The notes: a model not told the origin generated them from the sequence alone. Numbered from the stretch's first letter, positions 12,801-26,199 are shown. The stretch is 64,000 nt of DNA from Protonemura montana (GCA_947568835.1 OX387604.1:17947076-18011075), one strand, 5' to 3'. Translations and numbers: made by a program.

Positions 12801-15000
12801 TGTGCTCGTCTTCTTTGACGAAACTCCGAAATTCCTGCTGGCTATTGGAAAGAAAGATGAAGCTCTCAAAGTTTTGCAAAGAGTATACCGCATTAATACT
12901 GGGAGAAATATTAATACATATCCAGTAAGTGAATCACATTTTCTTAGCTTATTTGTCCTTACCCCATGCCACTTAGCCAGTTTTTGAAACTACCTCTTAA
13001 CTTACTAAAAAACAACTCTTGAACGACCACTCTTTTCACGCTTTGTTTCAGAAATTGTCTCTAGCCGGCAGGTTCAGAACAGCAATATCAATCATACCTA
13101 TTCAAGCGATTTAGCCTACACATTTCAGCTAACCATTCTTTCATTTTTAACTCCAGGTACAGATATTAATCGACGAATCGAAAGAAAAGAGAAATGATGC
13201 AGTCTCTGGTGTGCCGGAGAGCGAAATGCATTCCGTCTCTAAAAGTGCTGTTCGGATTTATTTTAATCAAATCAAGCCGATATTTGCGTACCCGAACGTT
13301 CTGAAAGCAGCATTGATTTGCTGTTTACAGTTTACTGGTCTGCTATCGTAAGCAAGTTATTTCCAGTGCTCTTAAAACACGAGATCCCGAAATACAACGA
13401 GCTGTTCAATATTTGGCTGCTCAAACTGTCCTATTGCATTGCTACGTTGCAATTTGGTACATCGACATAATCTCTTTGTTTCTGCATAGGGTGAATATGA
13501 TTCGTTTGTGGCTACCAGAAATGTTTGCATCAATGCAAGAGTTCTCCCTCGACACTGATAATTACACTAACTCGTCAAATATATTGACTATCTGTGATAT
13601 GCTGGGTTCTCTAAATAATCATTCGGAAACGAACTCGAACTTGACTGGCAATGAGTCCGTTGGAATGGAACCGTGTAGTATGGTAAGAACAAATGGCCCG
13701 GCAAACGTCTGAAAGAACAACCCAAATCTCATGAGCTTGCTCTAAAGATTAGTTGATTTTTCAGGGTGCAATGGAAAGTGCAACGTACATAAATGCAGTG
13801 ATCGTTGGAGCTACGGCAACTGTGGGCTACATACTAGGAAGCTGCATCATCAGTTTAATCGGCAAGCGGCAATTGATCGGTAATTTGGAAATAACGTAAA
13901 TCATAACACTCGAAATGACGGTGATTTCATTACTCGGCAACCACAATTTTTGTCCTGATAGTAGTCACTGGTTGGCAATTTTGCAAAAGCAGTTGTGCGC
14001 ATTATTGTGCAACATTAGCGATGAGACTCTGACTAAGCCTAAAAGACCGAGTGGTTCAGAGCTGGTCATGCTAGCTGTTACATCGGGTCTTTGGTCCTGA
14101 AGAGTACCGGGGTATTTGGCGATGTTTCGTCACCGACGGCACTGATATCATCAGGAATTAGGACTGATGGAACGTTTCTTTTTTTCTCTCTTGATAGTCA
14201 AATTAAAATCTTCAATTCGATTGGTACGCTAAATCTAATGTTCTGAATTCTTTTTACAAATATTTTTTTGAGAATGATAAAAAAAGTCTTGTGATGTTTC
14301 TGTCTTTAGATGAAATACATGTCAGACTCTCGTTTTGTATTTACCCTTTTTTCAGCACATAATCTTGTATTTAGCAATTGACAAATAACTTTAAAGTACA
14401 AAACTATAGTCGTTTAAATCTAGTAACATACAATTTAAAGTTTGTCACATCACTCCTAAAAGGTCCGCCATTACTGCAAAAAATGCACAAGATGCACTTA
14501 ATACACGAGCTGTTCCTTACAAATGTTGCAGTGGGTGGGTTCTTCGTGTGCGCGCTCTGTTGTGCGTTCGCCCTCACTGCGTCGGACCCCAACATCACGG
14601 TGGGCTTCTTAGCCGTTTTCATTGCAATCGGTGGCGTTTCAAACCTTGCAATTATAAGCGCGATCGTTGATGTGTTCCCAACGAATTTGTGGTAAATTCT
14701 TTATTATTTCAGTACTACTTGATAATCGTTTACACCATGTAGCATATCTTTATAATTTTAGCATTATATTTTGACTGCAATATTAAGAACTTGTATGTTT
14801 ACATTTTTTCCAGTGCAATGGCTGTGAGTCTTTCGCTTATGTGTGGGCGAATAGGATCATTGATAGGGAGTACCATATTTCCGTTGCTTTTGGAAGTACA
14901 CTGCGAGTTACCGTTTTACGTAGTGTGCGGCATGTGCGCTTTAACATGCATCTTGAGTATAATGCTTCCCGGCGAGAAGAAAAGAGTTAACAAGACTTGA
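9854..15000 (+). CDS. SV2-like MFS transporter A
   Basis: Eleven exons close in frame to 581 residues: 9854-9956, 10047-10154, 10800-10961, 12241-12403, 12470-12591, 12683-12924, 13157-13347, 13490-13682, 13765-13879, 14532-14691 and 14814-15000. The protein has the 12-TM layout of the synaptic-vesicle-glycoprotein-2/SVOP branch of the major facilitator superfamily. Seen are the TM2-TM3 signature WGPLSDYFGRKN, ETPKFLLAIGKKDEALKVLQ after TM6, and a luminal loop after RLWLPEMF with several N-glycosylation sites (NYT, NSS, NHS, NLT, NES). The substrate is unknown; a vesicle or plasma-membrane location is inferred from the family. A shorter start at 10025, with no first intron, would give 554 residues; the two-exon version is preferred because its phases match paralogues B and C. 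The last intron of the family is absent, and an extra intron (13683-13764) splits the luminal-loop region. Confidence 0.85.
10962..12240 (+). other. Largest intron of transporter A
   Basis: Intron of about 1.3 kb between the TM1 and TM2 exons, with donor gtaacc and acceptor tttatttcag. It holds a T homopolymer near 11360-11376 and no recognised element. Open frames within it look like chance. Confidence 0.7.
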
Positions 15001-15197
15001 TGTTGCCATGACTGCATTTCTAAGACAACACCAATCATTGTGGCTGACTCATTCACAAATTTAATTTCGAACTTTTATCAAACTGTTCTGGGTTATAATA
15101 ATTAAAAATTGATTTAGCACTAGTATCGTTTATATAAGTAAACAAGTATAATGATTCTTGGAATACATAAAACAAGAAATTTAAACTAAAAATAATG
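15001..15197. other. Shared 3' region between convergent transporters A and B
   Basis: Only 197 bp separate the stop codon of A (TGA, 14998-15000) from that of B on the other strand (TGA, 15200-15198). Both 3' UTRs must lie in or overlap this AT-rich stretch. No canonical AATAAA is obvious; an attaaa-like sequence occurs near 15101. Confidence 0.8.
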
Positions 15198-18100
15198 TCA
15201 ACTTATTGAGTACGCCTTGACTTTTTTCTGTGCCGATGGTAAGAAGAATCCAAGGAATCCGCAAACTAAAAACCAAAACAACACAGTTTCACATCTAGCA
15301 TACCGCGTATTACAGTTGCTTGACCTCGAAAAAATGAAATGGCTTGAAACTTGCCTAGGACGGTTCCACCAAGAAGGTAGAACATCGAGTTGCACTGAAT
15401 TTCGAGGAGGGCACCAACTAGGAAACTTCCGGTGATCGTACCAACTCTCCCCAGCATCAGCGAGATGCAGACAGCCATCGCTCTATCGGAACCAACATCA
15501 CATCACAAATCACTCTGGCTTGTACCAACCTAACCTGGCTTCAGGGATAGGCACAACAGCTCAAAAGTTCAATCCCTCCTCCTGCCGTTCAACAGTTTCA
15601 ATCGGAACCTAAAAAAAACGAGAGGTAGTATTTGAATGAATTTTGCTTACCTCAGCTGCGTGGGAAAGAGATCTACAACAGCGCTGTTTACTACGCTGAT
15701 GCAGCAGATCGACAGACCCATGAAGATGCACGACAGGATCAGCACGTTGGTGGCTGAGTGGATGAAGTTTATGCCGATTCCAGCAGCGCCAGCAATGACT
15801 AGGCACATTACTGAAACAAGGACAAGACCAGCTCGTCTGTGGCACTTTTTGAGAGATTACGAGATTTCAAGAAGGGAATTAGAAAAAAATCGATAGGTGA
15901 TGTACAATCCTCTACGGAACACTTATAGACGCGCTGTAGAAACGGCTGTGTTTGTCCGAATCCGTTGCGATCTGAGTACGTGCGATGAACTACTCTAGTC
16001 AGTGGGAACACATACATTCTTTGAGGTGTTTAACGACGCACAATTTTGATAACGACCATGTGGCACGTTAATGACGGCATATATTCCTTCGCAACGCGCC
16101 TGTTTTGAAATTCAATGCAGATCTTCCAGCGTACATAAAGTACGCGAAAGTACGCTATAAAGTACACAGCGTACATAAAGTACACAGCGTACATAAAGGG
16201 CCTTGGAATTTGGAAACATTTTCAAAGCAAATGTCAGCTTTTGTTTCTGACGACCCTGGCTTTATTTTAGATTGGGTTCGTATACTGGTGATTTTCGAGA
16301 CATGGCCTTCGAGAAAAAATGCTGGACTTCCCGTATTTTTTTTCCTTGGTTTTAGTTTTTTTAGTGTTAGTAGTTTTTGTGTTTATTGTTAGATTTTTTC
16401 TGGCCTTGCACGTTCTTGATTTGAGCACTGACAATTAGGTGCGATGCTGATTGGCACAGCTTGTAAGTGACCAAAGTTTTTTTGAGACGATACAATAGTT
16501 GCATGTACTTATATAACTTAAAAGTGTATATTTTAAGTGTCACGGTTATAGTTTACAAAATGACCGTAAGGAGAGCCAAGAGGTTATAGGATTGTAAAGC
16601 TATTTAGGACAATTCTCGAACGCGTATACCTTTCTATTCTCGGGGCTAAAGTTAAACCACCTCCGAGGTGGGTATAGGTGGGTACATGTGAAGTTTAATC
16701 TGTCGGAAATTTTGGATTTGAGCAGAGACAGTTTTTGACAGCTTGTTCGCTTTGTTTCGTGTTTTGATTGGTTTCTGTTGGTTTTTGTTGTTATTTGAGT
16801 GATTAAAGTGCGCGTTAATTCAAAGTGTATAAAATAAAAGTTTGTGTTTATTCACTTTCATGATTCTTTAGTTGGGGCCAAGTTATGGAAGTGTTTTTTT
16901 GGTAAGTAAAATTGTCAACCTGACCTAAAATATTTGTATTGTGTTTCTAAATTTTTATTTCCTACCAAAAATTCTTTAACTGTAACATAGTTCATTTTTT
17001 TCCACAGATGGCGGAGGCAGTTTTCGCGGCTGGGATTTTTGATGACGATCCAATTGTTTTTCATCGCATGAGGCTAGCTGATCTGACAGATCGCTACCTG
17101 CTCATTTGCTGCCACGCCAACATTGATCAAGGTGGCCGAAAGCTAACCATTTATGTTACCACTTCGTTTGGCCACTTCAGCTGCTAGCACTCTTTGCTCA
17201 GCATCAGTAAAATTGGGGCTCCGGTCCTTCTTTCAACAGTTATCGAATTTCCCGACATTTTTTGAACAGTTTTGATATTCAGAAATAAATAGGCGCTCAA
17301 ATTTTGTTTTACATATAATGTTTGCAAGTAGGCAGTGACCGAAATTTGAACCAAAGCCACCATATCTTTTGAATGGTCTGATTGGTTGGTTCAAGGTTGT
17401 AATGGAGGTGGCGCTTAGTTAACACTATCCAGCTGGTTATAGCTTAGTCCCGCGTTAACTCTGCTTCGTGAATTGTCCAGGGTATAAAGTTATACGTAGG
17501 GGCTAAGGTCGGACTAACTTAGCTTGGGTATAGAGAGGTATAGCGAAATGTACGTGAATTGGTCACCTGGAGATCATACTGGAGTCAACGTAGTCTGCAT
17601 AAGTCAACGAATTGTGTTTCGCAATTCCATACCCAATTCTGCACCAATATACCTGAATGGGATCAGCTCACGGTATGCAGTGAGACTATAGTTTTACTCA
17701 CTTAGCAAGTTCTTCTTGCCCATTATGTTGATGAGAGCGCCCATTACGACGAACACAGCAGCGGTGGAGAATCCAATAATTAAAGTGTTTTGGTAAACAA
17801 TCGGGTCCACAAACGAGCTGCATTCATCGATGTGTGGGTTATAACCATCTGGTTGAATATCCCCGCTGGCTGTTTGATTCCAAGGTGTGTAATTTCTTTT
17901 TGTTTTATTTAGCATCATTTCGTCGATTATTTCGCACACTGTAAATCCATGGTTTGGGTGTTCGTTGGTATACTCGGTGACGCGATTAAAAATCTCAGGA
18001 AGCCAAAGCGCCAGCCCGTTTGAGCTGTAAACAATTATTATTTTCACTATAGAACAACGAGCGGATAAAGAGGCGTCATCCCTTGGTTGCGAGAATTGGG

Positions 18101-21100
18101 AGAGAGGGCAGCACTGAAATGGGAAAATAAGGTGCAAACACGTACAAAACCAAGCTTGGTAAAGATTATAAAAGCAGCAAAGTGAAACAAACAGAAAGTA
18201 TCTAGAAACTATAAACGTATTATCCGTTCGCTTGAAAGTAAAACTACCAAAATAACGGCACAGATGCGTGGATAGATATCTGTAACCATAAATACATTCT
18301 ACAGTTCAATAGCAAAGTGATTACAGATATTTATTTTAAGTATACCCTTCCGTGTTTGGGAAATAATCAGGCCAAATTTTATAATAGAATTTTATGGGAC
18401 TCTGATATTTCTTGATTGAAATGATTTCCTAGAAAAAATCCGGCCACTCAGTGACAAAATGTGGGCATGCTATACCTACTAGTTGCCAAAATTAAAAAAA
18501 AAAAAATATATATATTTTACCAAAAGAAAATGCCGAAGTCGAGTGCACTGGCCAGTATGGTGCTGGTCAGGTACGGAAAGGTGAAAAGTGGTTGCGTCTG
18601 GTTCCACATCTTGCTGACAACCAAAGACAGTTTAGTCTTTCTGACTGCAAAGTCGTCCGTCAGATTTCCAGGCAGCAATATAGTCACGTTCGCAGGTTCA
18701 CCCTCAGATACAAGCGCCTTCACCTGTTGAACAAATCACTTGGAAAGTGCTCTAAAAATATTTACTTAAATACTTCCCATTTGGTTTAATTTCTTACAGG
18801 ATACGTATCAGGTGCTTTGCCTGTGTTGACAGTATACATCATTCTCAAAACTTGTAACGCTTCTTCTTCACGGCCAGCTGTCAATAAGAACTTTGGGCTT
18901 TCAGGCAAAATTATCAAGAAAATCAACCCAGTTATTAAACTAGGCAATGAACATATTACAATAAAGAACCTCCACGAGTTATAGGTGAACCAGGGAAGTT
19001 GGAAACTCCAAGATTGTGGTAAGACGAGCCAGGATAACCCTGTAGAAAGAAAACTGAATTATAGCTATTCCGTTTTTTATCGGGAAACCGTGAAAGTATT
19101 ACACGTTGCGAAACGTATATTACCCACCTGGAAGTCCAGTCACCCCCAGTGCAACAAATATGCCTGAAAACATAATGGCTCGAGTCCGGGTGGAGCTAGT
19201 GTGAAACTCTCCTAAATAAGCATACATAACAGCTCCTGGTCCGCATATACTGGAAAAGAGAGAAGTTTAAAAAGTCATGTTTACCCATATATTTTCTTCT
19301 CAATTCTCTCAAATACGTGCTCTTCTCGACGGAATTTTGAATTGCCTTTCGAGCTACAGCATGGAGATGTTACTTTCCGTGTACTGTTTATTTAAACAAT
19401 ATTCAACGTTATAACTGACGACATGGAGCTGGCCACGGTAATAGGGCAATTGGGAATCAAGCCTTGTATAAAGTTCTCTTTAGGGTATTCCAATACCGTA
19501 TCCAGTGACCTTTAAATGCCTCTAGATGGATTATTAAAGATACTCTGTATGGTGAGTTGAAGTAGAATTTCCGCTCATCACATTCACGTCCCAACAAATG
19601 GTGGCCAGTGGATGTGAAATTTCATTCACAATTTCATTTTTTACCTTTTCATTCCTACACATTTCAAGACACTATGTATAATCTATGTAATCAGACTTAC
19701 AAGAATCCATTAAAGAAACGGAAGACAAGTAGAACTTCAAACGTTGGCGAGAAACTGCCGAGTACGCCACACATAAAATCGAGAAGTAAAGTTATAATGA
19801 TAATTTTCCTTCGGCCCCTTGTGTCAGCGAGAAATCCCCACAGGTGAGAGCTCACAATCATACCTAAAAAATAACTGCAAATGACAAAGTGCAAAATTCT
19901 GCAAATGCGAAATAACAGCAAATGAAAGCTTTTACAACGTCTTAAAAGAAAAGGGACGTTTTTGTAAAAGAGTAAATAACTGTGTCAAGCCAAGAGTGGA
20001 CGCAGATTTGTAGATCACGTCTTTGGCATTTTCCAATTCAGCGCAAAGTTACGAAGGTTTTAGATAAGAGATAATACAATTGAAGCGGGTACCATATTTA
20101 TATGTTATAGTCGCTGTGAAAAAAAGATTGCATTGCTTTGAAAACAAGGCCCATGGTGAAGATTTAACGCATAGTTTGTTTTTATTTCATCAGTGACCAC
20201 AATTTCGGTTCATGTAAACCCGTATTTTTATTTTTTTTTAAGAATAAGGATTCTGATCTCAAGACTCAGCTCATAATATTTTAGTTAATTTTACTGCACT
20301 TTGTTTAGTTTCGGGGTGTGATGTGAAAACTAATAAAAACGCTTCGAAAAAAATCGTGATCGCTTTATGAAACTAATTCTATCCATTGTGAACCTTCGAT
20401 TTACCTAGAAAGCAGCTGGAGCTGAGCAATCCTTTGCTGGCGGTGGTAAGCTTCAAGTCGCACTGAGCCGACGGGATCAGGTATCCTGGTATCAAAGTCA
20501 CGATAATCATGGCTAGCAGGCACAATCCGCACGCAAGGAACTGAAGCAAGTGGAACTTTCCCAGACCTTCACGTAGAAGACAAAGCAAAGGGTCAGAATT
20601 TAACCAGGAGGGCCAAAACTCTGGAGGTAGGGAAAGTAGCTCGACGATCCCATGGTCCGACTTACCAGTAAGTCCAACAGCCTTTTCAAACTCCACTCTG
20701 TAATCAGCATCCTTCTCTGTGGAAACAGGACTTTCTAATAAAAATATAACATCTTTCAAGCGTGCTCAATTTTATCGTTAGTATGGTTTACAAATCGATT
20801 TAAATTTAGCCTAACAATATGTAGTAAGTAGTAGTAATATAGTTTAATGTAGTAATTAGTAATATATTTCAATTTAAGATTGCCTCCGATGCGGCTGCAG
20901 GAGATATAAAAATCAGACCAGCAAATAATTTAACAGTTGGTGTTCAGTGTCCGCTACAAAAGCCAATATTTGCATTGATTTTTGGGACGGCCAAATTATT
21001 TCACAGATATTTTTTATTATCATTTGTATTATTTTGTCACTGGGGGCAAGTTTCAAGGTTTAATCTTTGCTTTGTTTAATCAATCGGCCGTTTGTGATTC

Positions 21101-21278
21101 GCAATCTAATATCGCGCAATGATCTGTATGACCTTGGCAAGGAGGAAACAGCAATTTCCTGCTTTAATATTTGGAGGGCTGGACGTTTGAAACTCCAGTG
21201 CCGTCCAGTCCCTCCCGTCCAGTCCCTTCCGTCCAGTTGATTCAGCAACGTACCTGACGCTGCCTCTAGTGCGATCAT
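15198..21278 (-). CDS. SV2-like MFS transporter B
   Basis: Eleven minus-strand exons give 548 residues: 21278-21254, 20716-20666, 20566-20405, 19863-19701, 19249-19128, 19039-18798, 18723-18521, 18024-17702, 15810-15651, 15482-15355 and 15265-15198. Landmarks in order: FEKAVGLTG just before TM1, SSHLWGFLADTRGRRK between TM2 and TM3, LPESPKFLLTAGREEEAL after TM6, and GLALWLPEIFNRV opening a cysteine-containing luminal loop with NKT and NQT sites. The membrane layout and motifs match the SV2/SVOP family; substrate unknown. This copy keeps the fullest set of introns. Its last intron has a GC donor (CTAG|gcaagt) where C and D have GT. The 1.9-kb intron 17701-15811 contains a PIF/Harbinger remnant. 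The tiny first exon (8 codons plus one base) has the same length as that of C, which supports the chosen start. Confidence 0.88.
16021..16062 (-). mobile_element. Fragment of SINE family R1
   Basis: gtgtttaacgacgcacaatt and the following bases match the 3' tail of R1, as seen at 7786 and 59148, in minus orientation. Only about 40 bp remain. It lies in the large intron of transporter B. Confidence 0.6.
16118..16202. repeat. Short tandem repeat around 'cgtacataaagtac'
   Basis: Three to four copies of a unit containing cagcgtacataaagtaca are arranged in tandem within the large intron of transporter B. Confidence 0.8.
16609..17566. mobile_element. Deleted PIF/Harbinger DNA transposon in an intron of transporter B
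   Basis: Two coding relics point in opposite directions, as in Harbinger elements. On the plus strand 17008-17187, directly after a tccacag acceptor, encodes a 59-residue frame with GIFDDDPIVFHRMRLADLTD, resembling the start of a Harbinger nuclease. On the minus strand 17226-17143 encodes RSPNFTDAEQRVLAAEVAKR, resembling the Myb/SANT-like second protein. The flanks show an imperfect inverted repeat: caattctcgaac..tatacctttctatt on the left, and the complement of a right end containing tatagagaggtatagcg. The catalytic core is missing, so the copy is non-autonomous. Exact ends and target duplication could not be fixed. Confidence 0.6.
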
Positions 21279-22139
21279 CTTGTGGCACTCGCTTGAGTAG
21301 AATGGGGCAATGCGTGGAACTATATCAAGTTCATTTCAAAGTCCATATATCACAACTTCGTAACATAGAACAGGTATGTGCAAACAAAGAAATGTATTTG
21401 TATTTTATTAGGTGAGTAGCCTTGTACCTTGATTTAATCAAGCAACACCAATATATCATTGCGGCTGTTAAACTGATGCTTTTTACATTTAACGTAGTGG
21501 TTTAGAACTAAAGGTATGCATAATATATGAAAGGAAGGGGAAATTGGATTTCCAGCAGTGGAAAAGTGAAAATGAGGAGTACCCTGTTAAAATGTTCTGT
21601 AAAAACTATTTAGCAAGTACGCTTACTAATTGTAAGTGCCGTGTCATGTACCGTATATTTGGGAGGTATATGACCTATTTCGGTAAAGCAGGGCTCCAAA
21701 CCATGCATAGGACTTTTGCTGTGCTTCCGGGAGATCTACGTTACATGCTTTTGGACGTGAAACACGAGAATTAAAAATGTAACGTATGCTAGTATATGCT
21801 TTGTTATAGCTGCCCAAGCATGGCAGCTCAGTCATTTGGATTTTCAAGAAGGTTGATTGAAGTGAGGTGCAAAAATCAGGATGTGAGAGAAAATAAATAT
21901 TAAAATTGTTCACTTTGTAAATAATTTGTCGGATTTTTCTTCGTTAATTTAATTCGCATATAGTTGGTTAATATAGTAAAATTATAATTGATTGAAGCGT
22001 TCATTTGAACGTAATTTTGTATACAAACATGTTAAATAACAAGTATATATAATAATCATTGCTTCTTTTTTGTCTTTTAATTGACACTAATCCCCGCAAT
22101 TGCGGCGTTGCATTTAATTTATCATCTAAGTATGTAATA
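21279..22139. other. Spacer between transporters B and C
   Basis: About 860 bp hold the 5' flank of B and the 3' flank of C (same strand, head to tail). No TATA/initiator pair or AATAAA stands out. Just inside the B 5' region, a 12- to 15-bp repeat of cgtccagtcccttc lies in intron 1 at about 21200-21240. Confidence 0.5.
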
Positions 22140-25100
22140 TCAACAGTTCACGTTGTAGACGTTCTTCGGTTTTCTTGTCGTTGGGAAGAATCCTGCTAAG
22201 ATGCTGCAAACTGCAATAGAAAAAGAAAACAGCTCTAATTAATTACATTATTTGAAACATTCTTCCAGGTTTCCTTCCAATGATCTAACAAATAAAATAT
22301 GCAAAGTAAATCGGTTTCGGTGTGACTTTGTTGGGGTCATTCCAAATGTACCGAGAAATAATTAACAATTTTAGAGCCGCTACCGCAGACCGCTTAAATG
22401 TTTGTGGGAATCCTAAACAAACGATATGTTGGAACACTCCATGTCCATCAATTTCCATAACTGTAACGTTTAGCATACGCAAGGATTACAAACTAGCTAG
22501 CACAATATGGCATACTAGTCATGGCTAGCTTTCAGTTGTTGGGTTTATGACGTTTGTTTTCACTACTCCGAGTAAGGAAGAAATGTTTACCTAAAACTAC
22601 GCCGCTCAAAACGAAGAATGCCGAGGCACAGTTGAGATCTAGAAGAGTGCCCATGAGGAGCGATCCAAAAACCGTCCCAAGCCGGCCAAACATGAGTGAT
22701 ATGCAGACTGCCATCGCCCTGTGAGACAATCGAATGAACGTTCAAGACTGGCAGATACAGCTAGAGCGCCTGAAATACCTGAAACATCTGAAACACGTGC
22801 ACAAAAGATGTCCCCTGCTCTTCCGTGTCAATCTTCACAATCGTTTGTAGTTTTGTTACAATTCATATGGTCCATTTCGCCATATACTTACCGAAAGATA
22901 ACATTTTGTGTTGTTACCCGCCTTTTTTCCTGTCTCACCCATAAATATTTTGCCTACATTCTTTTTAGATTGAACGTAAAGAAAAACTAAGTGAAATGCT
23001 AAACATAGTCAAACTATTTTCCCAATGCTGCGATACCCTGCTTTGGAACATCGTAGCAAAAGAACGTACTAGGGAACTTCTCTAATTATTAATCAATAAA
23101 TTAATTTTTTTTAGCAAGTATTTCTAGAGATAATGCTTTAGCAGTGTGATAACGTTAATTTAGTGACGAATACAATTTTTTTAGGATAAGTTAGATCAGC
23201 TGTTACGCTTGCTCAAGTTACTGGTATAAGCTACGAACCAAAAAAAGAAACGTTTTGATTTTATTTGGGATTTGTAGTCAAGTTTGAATTTTTTTTGACA
23301 AATAATGCTCAGGATGCTCAGGACAATTAGTGCTCAATATGAGTAAAAGGCACAGCAAAGAAAATGTGCTTGCTGATGACTACCTGCTTTTCAATGCTTG
23401 TGTACTTAAGGGGTCATTTGAAAACTGACTGTTCAGCAAGGAATACCTGAGATGTGTGGGATACACGTCTATGACTGCGCTGTTCAGCACACTGATGCAG
23501 AGGCCCGAAAAGATGACGAAACTTGCTGACAAACTTGTGATAGCGATCTTGCCCCAGGCGAAGTAAAGACCGATCCCTGACGACGCCGAAATAAGCAAGC
23601 TTATCACTGCAACGTTCAACACTGAAATCAGCTGGCGGGTATCTCTGACGCAATCTAGGCATACATAGGAAAGTAACTGACCTAAAATTGCATCAATATG
23701 TAGTTTTGCACTTACTTATTATTAAAGGTTTCGGAACTATATTCACTATAAATCCGACAATAACATATGCGACCCCAGATCCAAGTCCCATGATCAAAGC
23801 ATTCATGAATGCAGCTTGATCAACAGTTGAGACACAAGGAGGTTCAATTTCTTGCAGTGGTAACAGCTCATATTGACTACTGAACACTAAGTCCGGACTT
23901 TGGTTCGAGATATTGAACACCAATTGGTTGTCATTTACTGAAAAATGATACATCGCTCTGATTTCCAGCCCATTTTCATTCGATGGCACTTCCAATGTTG
24001 ATAACCTTGAAATCATTTGGCAAATTGGAGCAGAAGAGTTGGGGTACATTGATTCGTATTCTGCTTGGCGATTGAAAATATCTGGTACCCAGAGTACGAA
24101 ACCATTGCAGCTGTAAAGATAGAAATGATTTACGTGTACACTCAAGCATTGACGCCAAGTGGGTTTTAATAAAAGTGCAGTAAAGTTTACCCGTCAAAAT
24201 CAGTACCCTACCTCGTGTAGAGGCCAAACTGTATCGCGCAAGCAAGGAGCGTTGCCCTCAAATGGGACTTTTGAAAGAGAGGCGCCGTTTGGTCGTACAT
24301 CGTTTTTAAAAATGCTAGTTTATCTTTAGAATCAACTTCCCTCACTGGCGGAACAATTTCATTTGGATCCACTTGAAGTTTCTTCACCTAAAATAAAATA
24401 AAAAAAAACGAGCTTGTTTTATTATGCGAAACATTTCCATTTTCGTATTTAAATGAAAGAATAATAAATGTACAATTACCGGGTAAGTCTCAGGATCTTT
24501 TCCAGTGTTCATAGCATAAACATATTGCAAAGCTTTCAACGCTTTCTCTGGATTACCCCTTGCCAGTAAAAATTTTGGACTTTCAATTAAGACAAAACCC
24601 AAGAGAAACGCTGTAAAAATGCTAGGAACTGAGCAAAATAACACAAATATTCGCCAAGATGTGAAGGTAGTGTGCCAAGGCATTTCAAACGCCCAGTCTT
24701 GTGGAATGACCAGCCACGCCAGCGCTGGGAGAGCAATCGTTCCGACACAGAGTAACGTACCGGCCCAAATAATCACCCTTGTCCTCGTTGCTGCTGGGTG
24801 GAACTCCCCCAGATAAGCGTACACAACAGCCGATGGACCACATATGCTGCAAACGAAAATTATTCTTAGTAATTACGTTTTTAAGTGAGTTATCTCCGAA
24901 AATAATATTCTTAGTATTCTTATTCTTTCGTCCGAACACGTTTAAGTTTTGATTCTCTCGTATGAACGAGCGTTGCCCATACGGCTTTATTAAGCCTCAA
25001 GGTTTAATTTCATCTTAGATAATTTAAACCGTCTCATGTGAGATATGACACTGATGTTGAGAAACGATGGCAAAAGTAAGCAAGCGAACAAATAATTCTT

Positions 25101-26199
25101 ACAAAAACCCATTGAGAAATCTACAGAAGAAGAAGAATGCATATGTGTGAGCAAAACTAGATATGATGGTGATGGTTGCATCCAAGCATGTTGTTAGAAG
25201 CAGAATATTTCTTCTGCCCTTCGTATCAGCCAAAAATCCCCATAAAAATGAGCTGGCCATCATTCCTGAAAGAGAATGTGATCGTTAGACCCACGTTCTT
25301 CTAAGAGCCACTGCAACCGCAATTACCTCTATGGTCCGCGGTGAGGAGATTATTTGTAATTCTTCGAAAACGTTCCGGCAATAGTAAGCTACGAAAACGA
25401 AGTAAATTTTCATTTTCTTTTAACGGAAAATACACCATGTTGGAGAGAAAAGTCGACAGCTTAAATTACCGAAACCTTCACCAAAATAGTGATAAATGGC
25501 TTCGGGCAATTTAAGCGATGTATGGTTTGATCCTTCATTGATTGTGATTTATGAGCGTAATTATTTTACCTATGAAAAGCGCCGAGTTTAGTAAGCCCTT
25601 TTCTTCGGAAGACATGTGGAAATCGCACTGTGCTGAAGGCAGTAAATAGGAAGTGTTTAGGGAGGAAAATATCAGAGAGATGAGACAGAACCCTGCCCCG
25701 AGCAGCAGGACAGCGTGGTATTTTCCATGCCCTGAAATCAGCATAGAGTCAACGCTCATACATCAAATTAACCAATAGTCTGTAGAAAGATCTGATTATA
25801 AACAATGTTTTAGTAAATTAAAATTTTCTTTACCCGTTAATGCAATAGCGTCCTCAAAATAGACTGCTTTTTCTTCTACAATTTCTCCAGCAGGATCTGA
25901 AATTTTATCATCCCTTTTTAACTCCTTAGATCCATTTGACCACTGTTTTATTGATTGCGTCTTCTTTATGCATTAAAATATTAATTGAAATAACATTGCA
26001 TTATAATATTAATTGCAAATGAAAACCGTACATATATCAGTCAGCATTACGTTTACTAGTGAACATTTTAATGGCGAGGTAGTTTACCACTGGTTGTTTT
26101 CATTAATGTATTATTATATTTTATTAACGAATTAATTAATTTAATTTGATTAATCTGTTTGATTGAGTATTTACCTGTCACTTTCCCTGCAGTAGTCAT
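22140..26199 (-). CDS. SV2-like MFS transporter C
   Basis: Ten minus-strand exons encode 569 residues: 26199-26175, 25896-25834, 25731-25570, 25265-25103, 24846-24480, 24387-24212, 24110-23716, 23606-23447, 22718-22591 and 22210-22140. Landmarks: FEDAIALTGHGKYH leading into TM1, SSFLWGFLADTKGRRN in loop 2-3, LIESPKFLLARGNPEKALKA after TM6, and a long luminal loop after FVLWVPDIFNRQ with NSS, NIS and NQS sites. This is the same family as A, B and D, with unknown cargo. The intron that separates the 122- and 242-nt exons in A and B is missing, leaving one 367-nt exon. The luminal-loop exon (395 nt) is the longest in the set. The first exon has exactly the length and phase of that of B, which supports a recent common ancestor or a conserved start. 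Confidence 0.88.
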
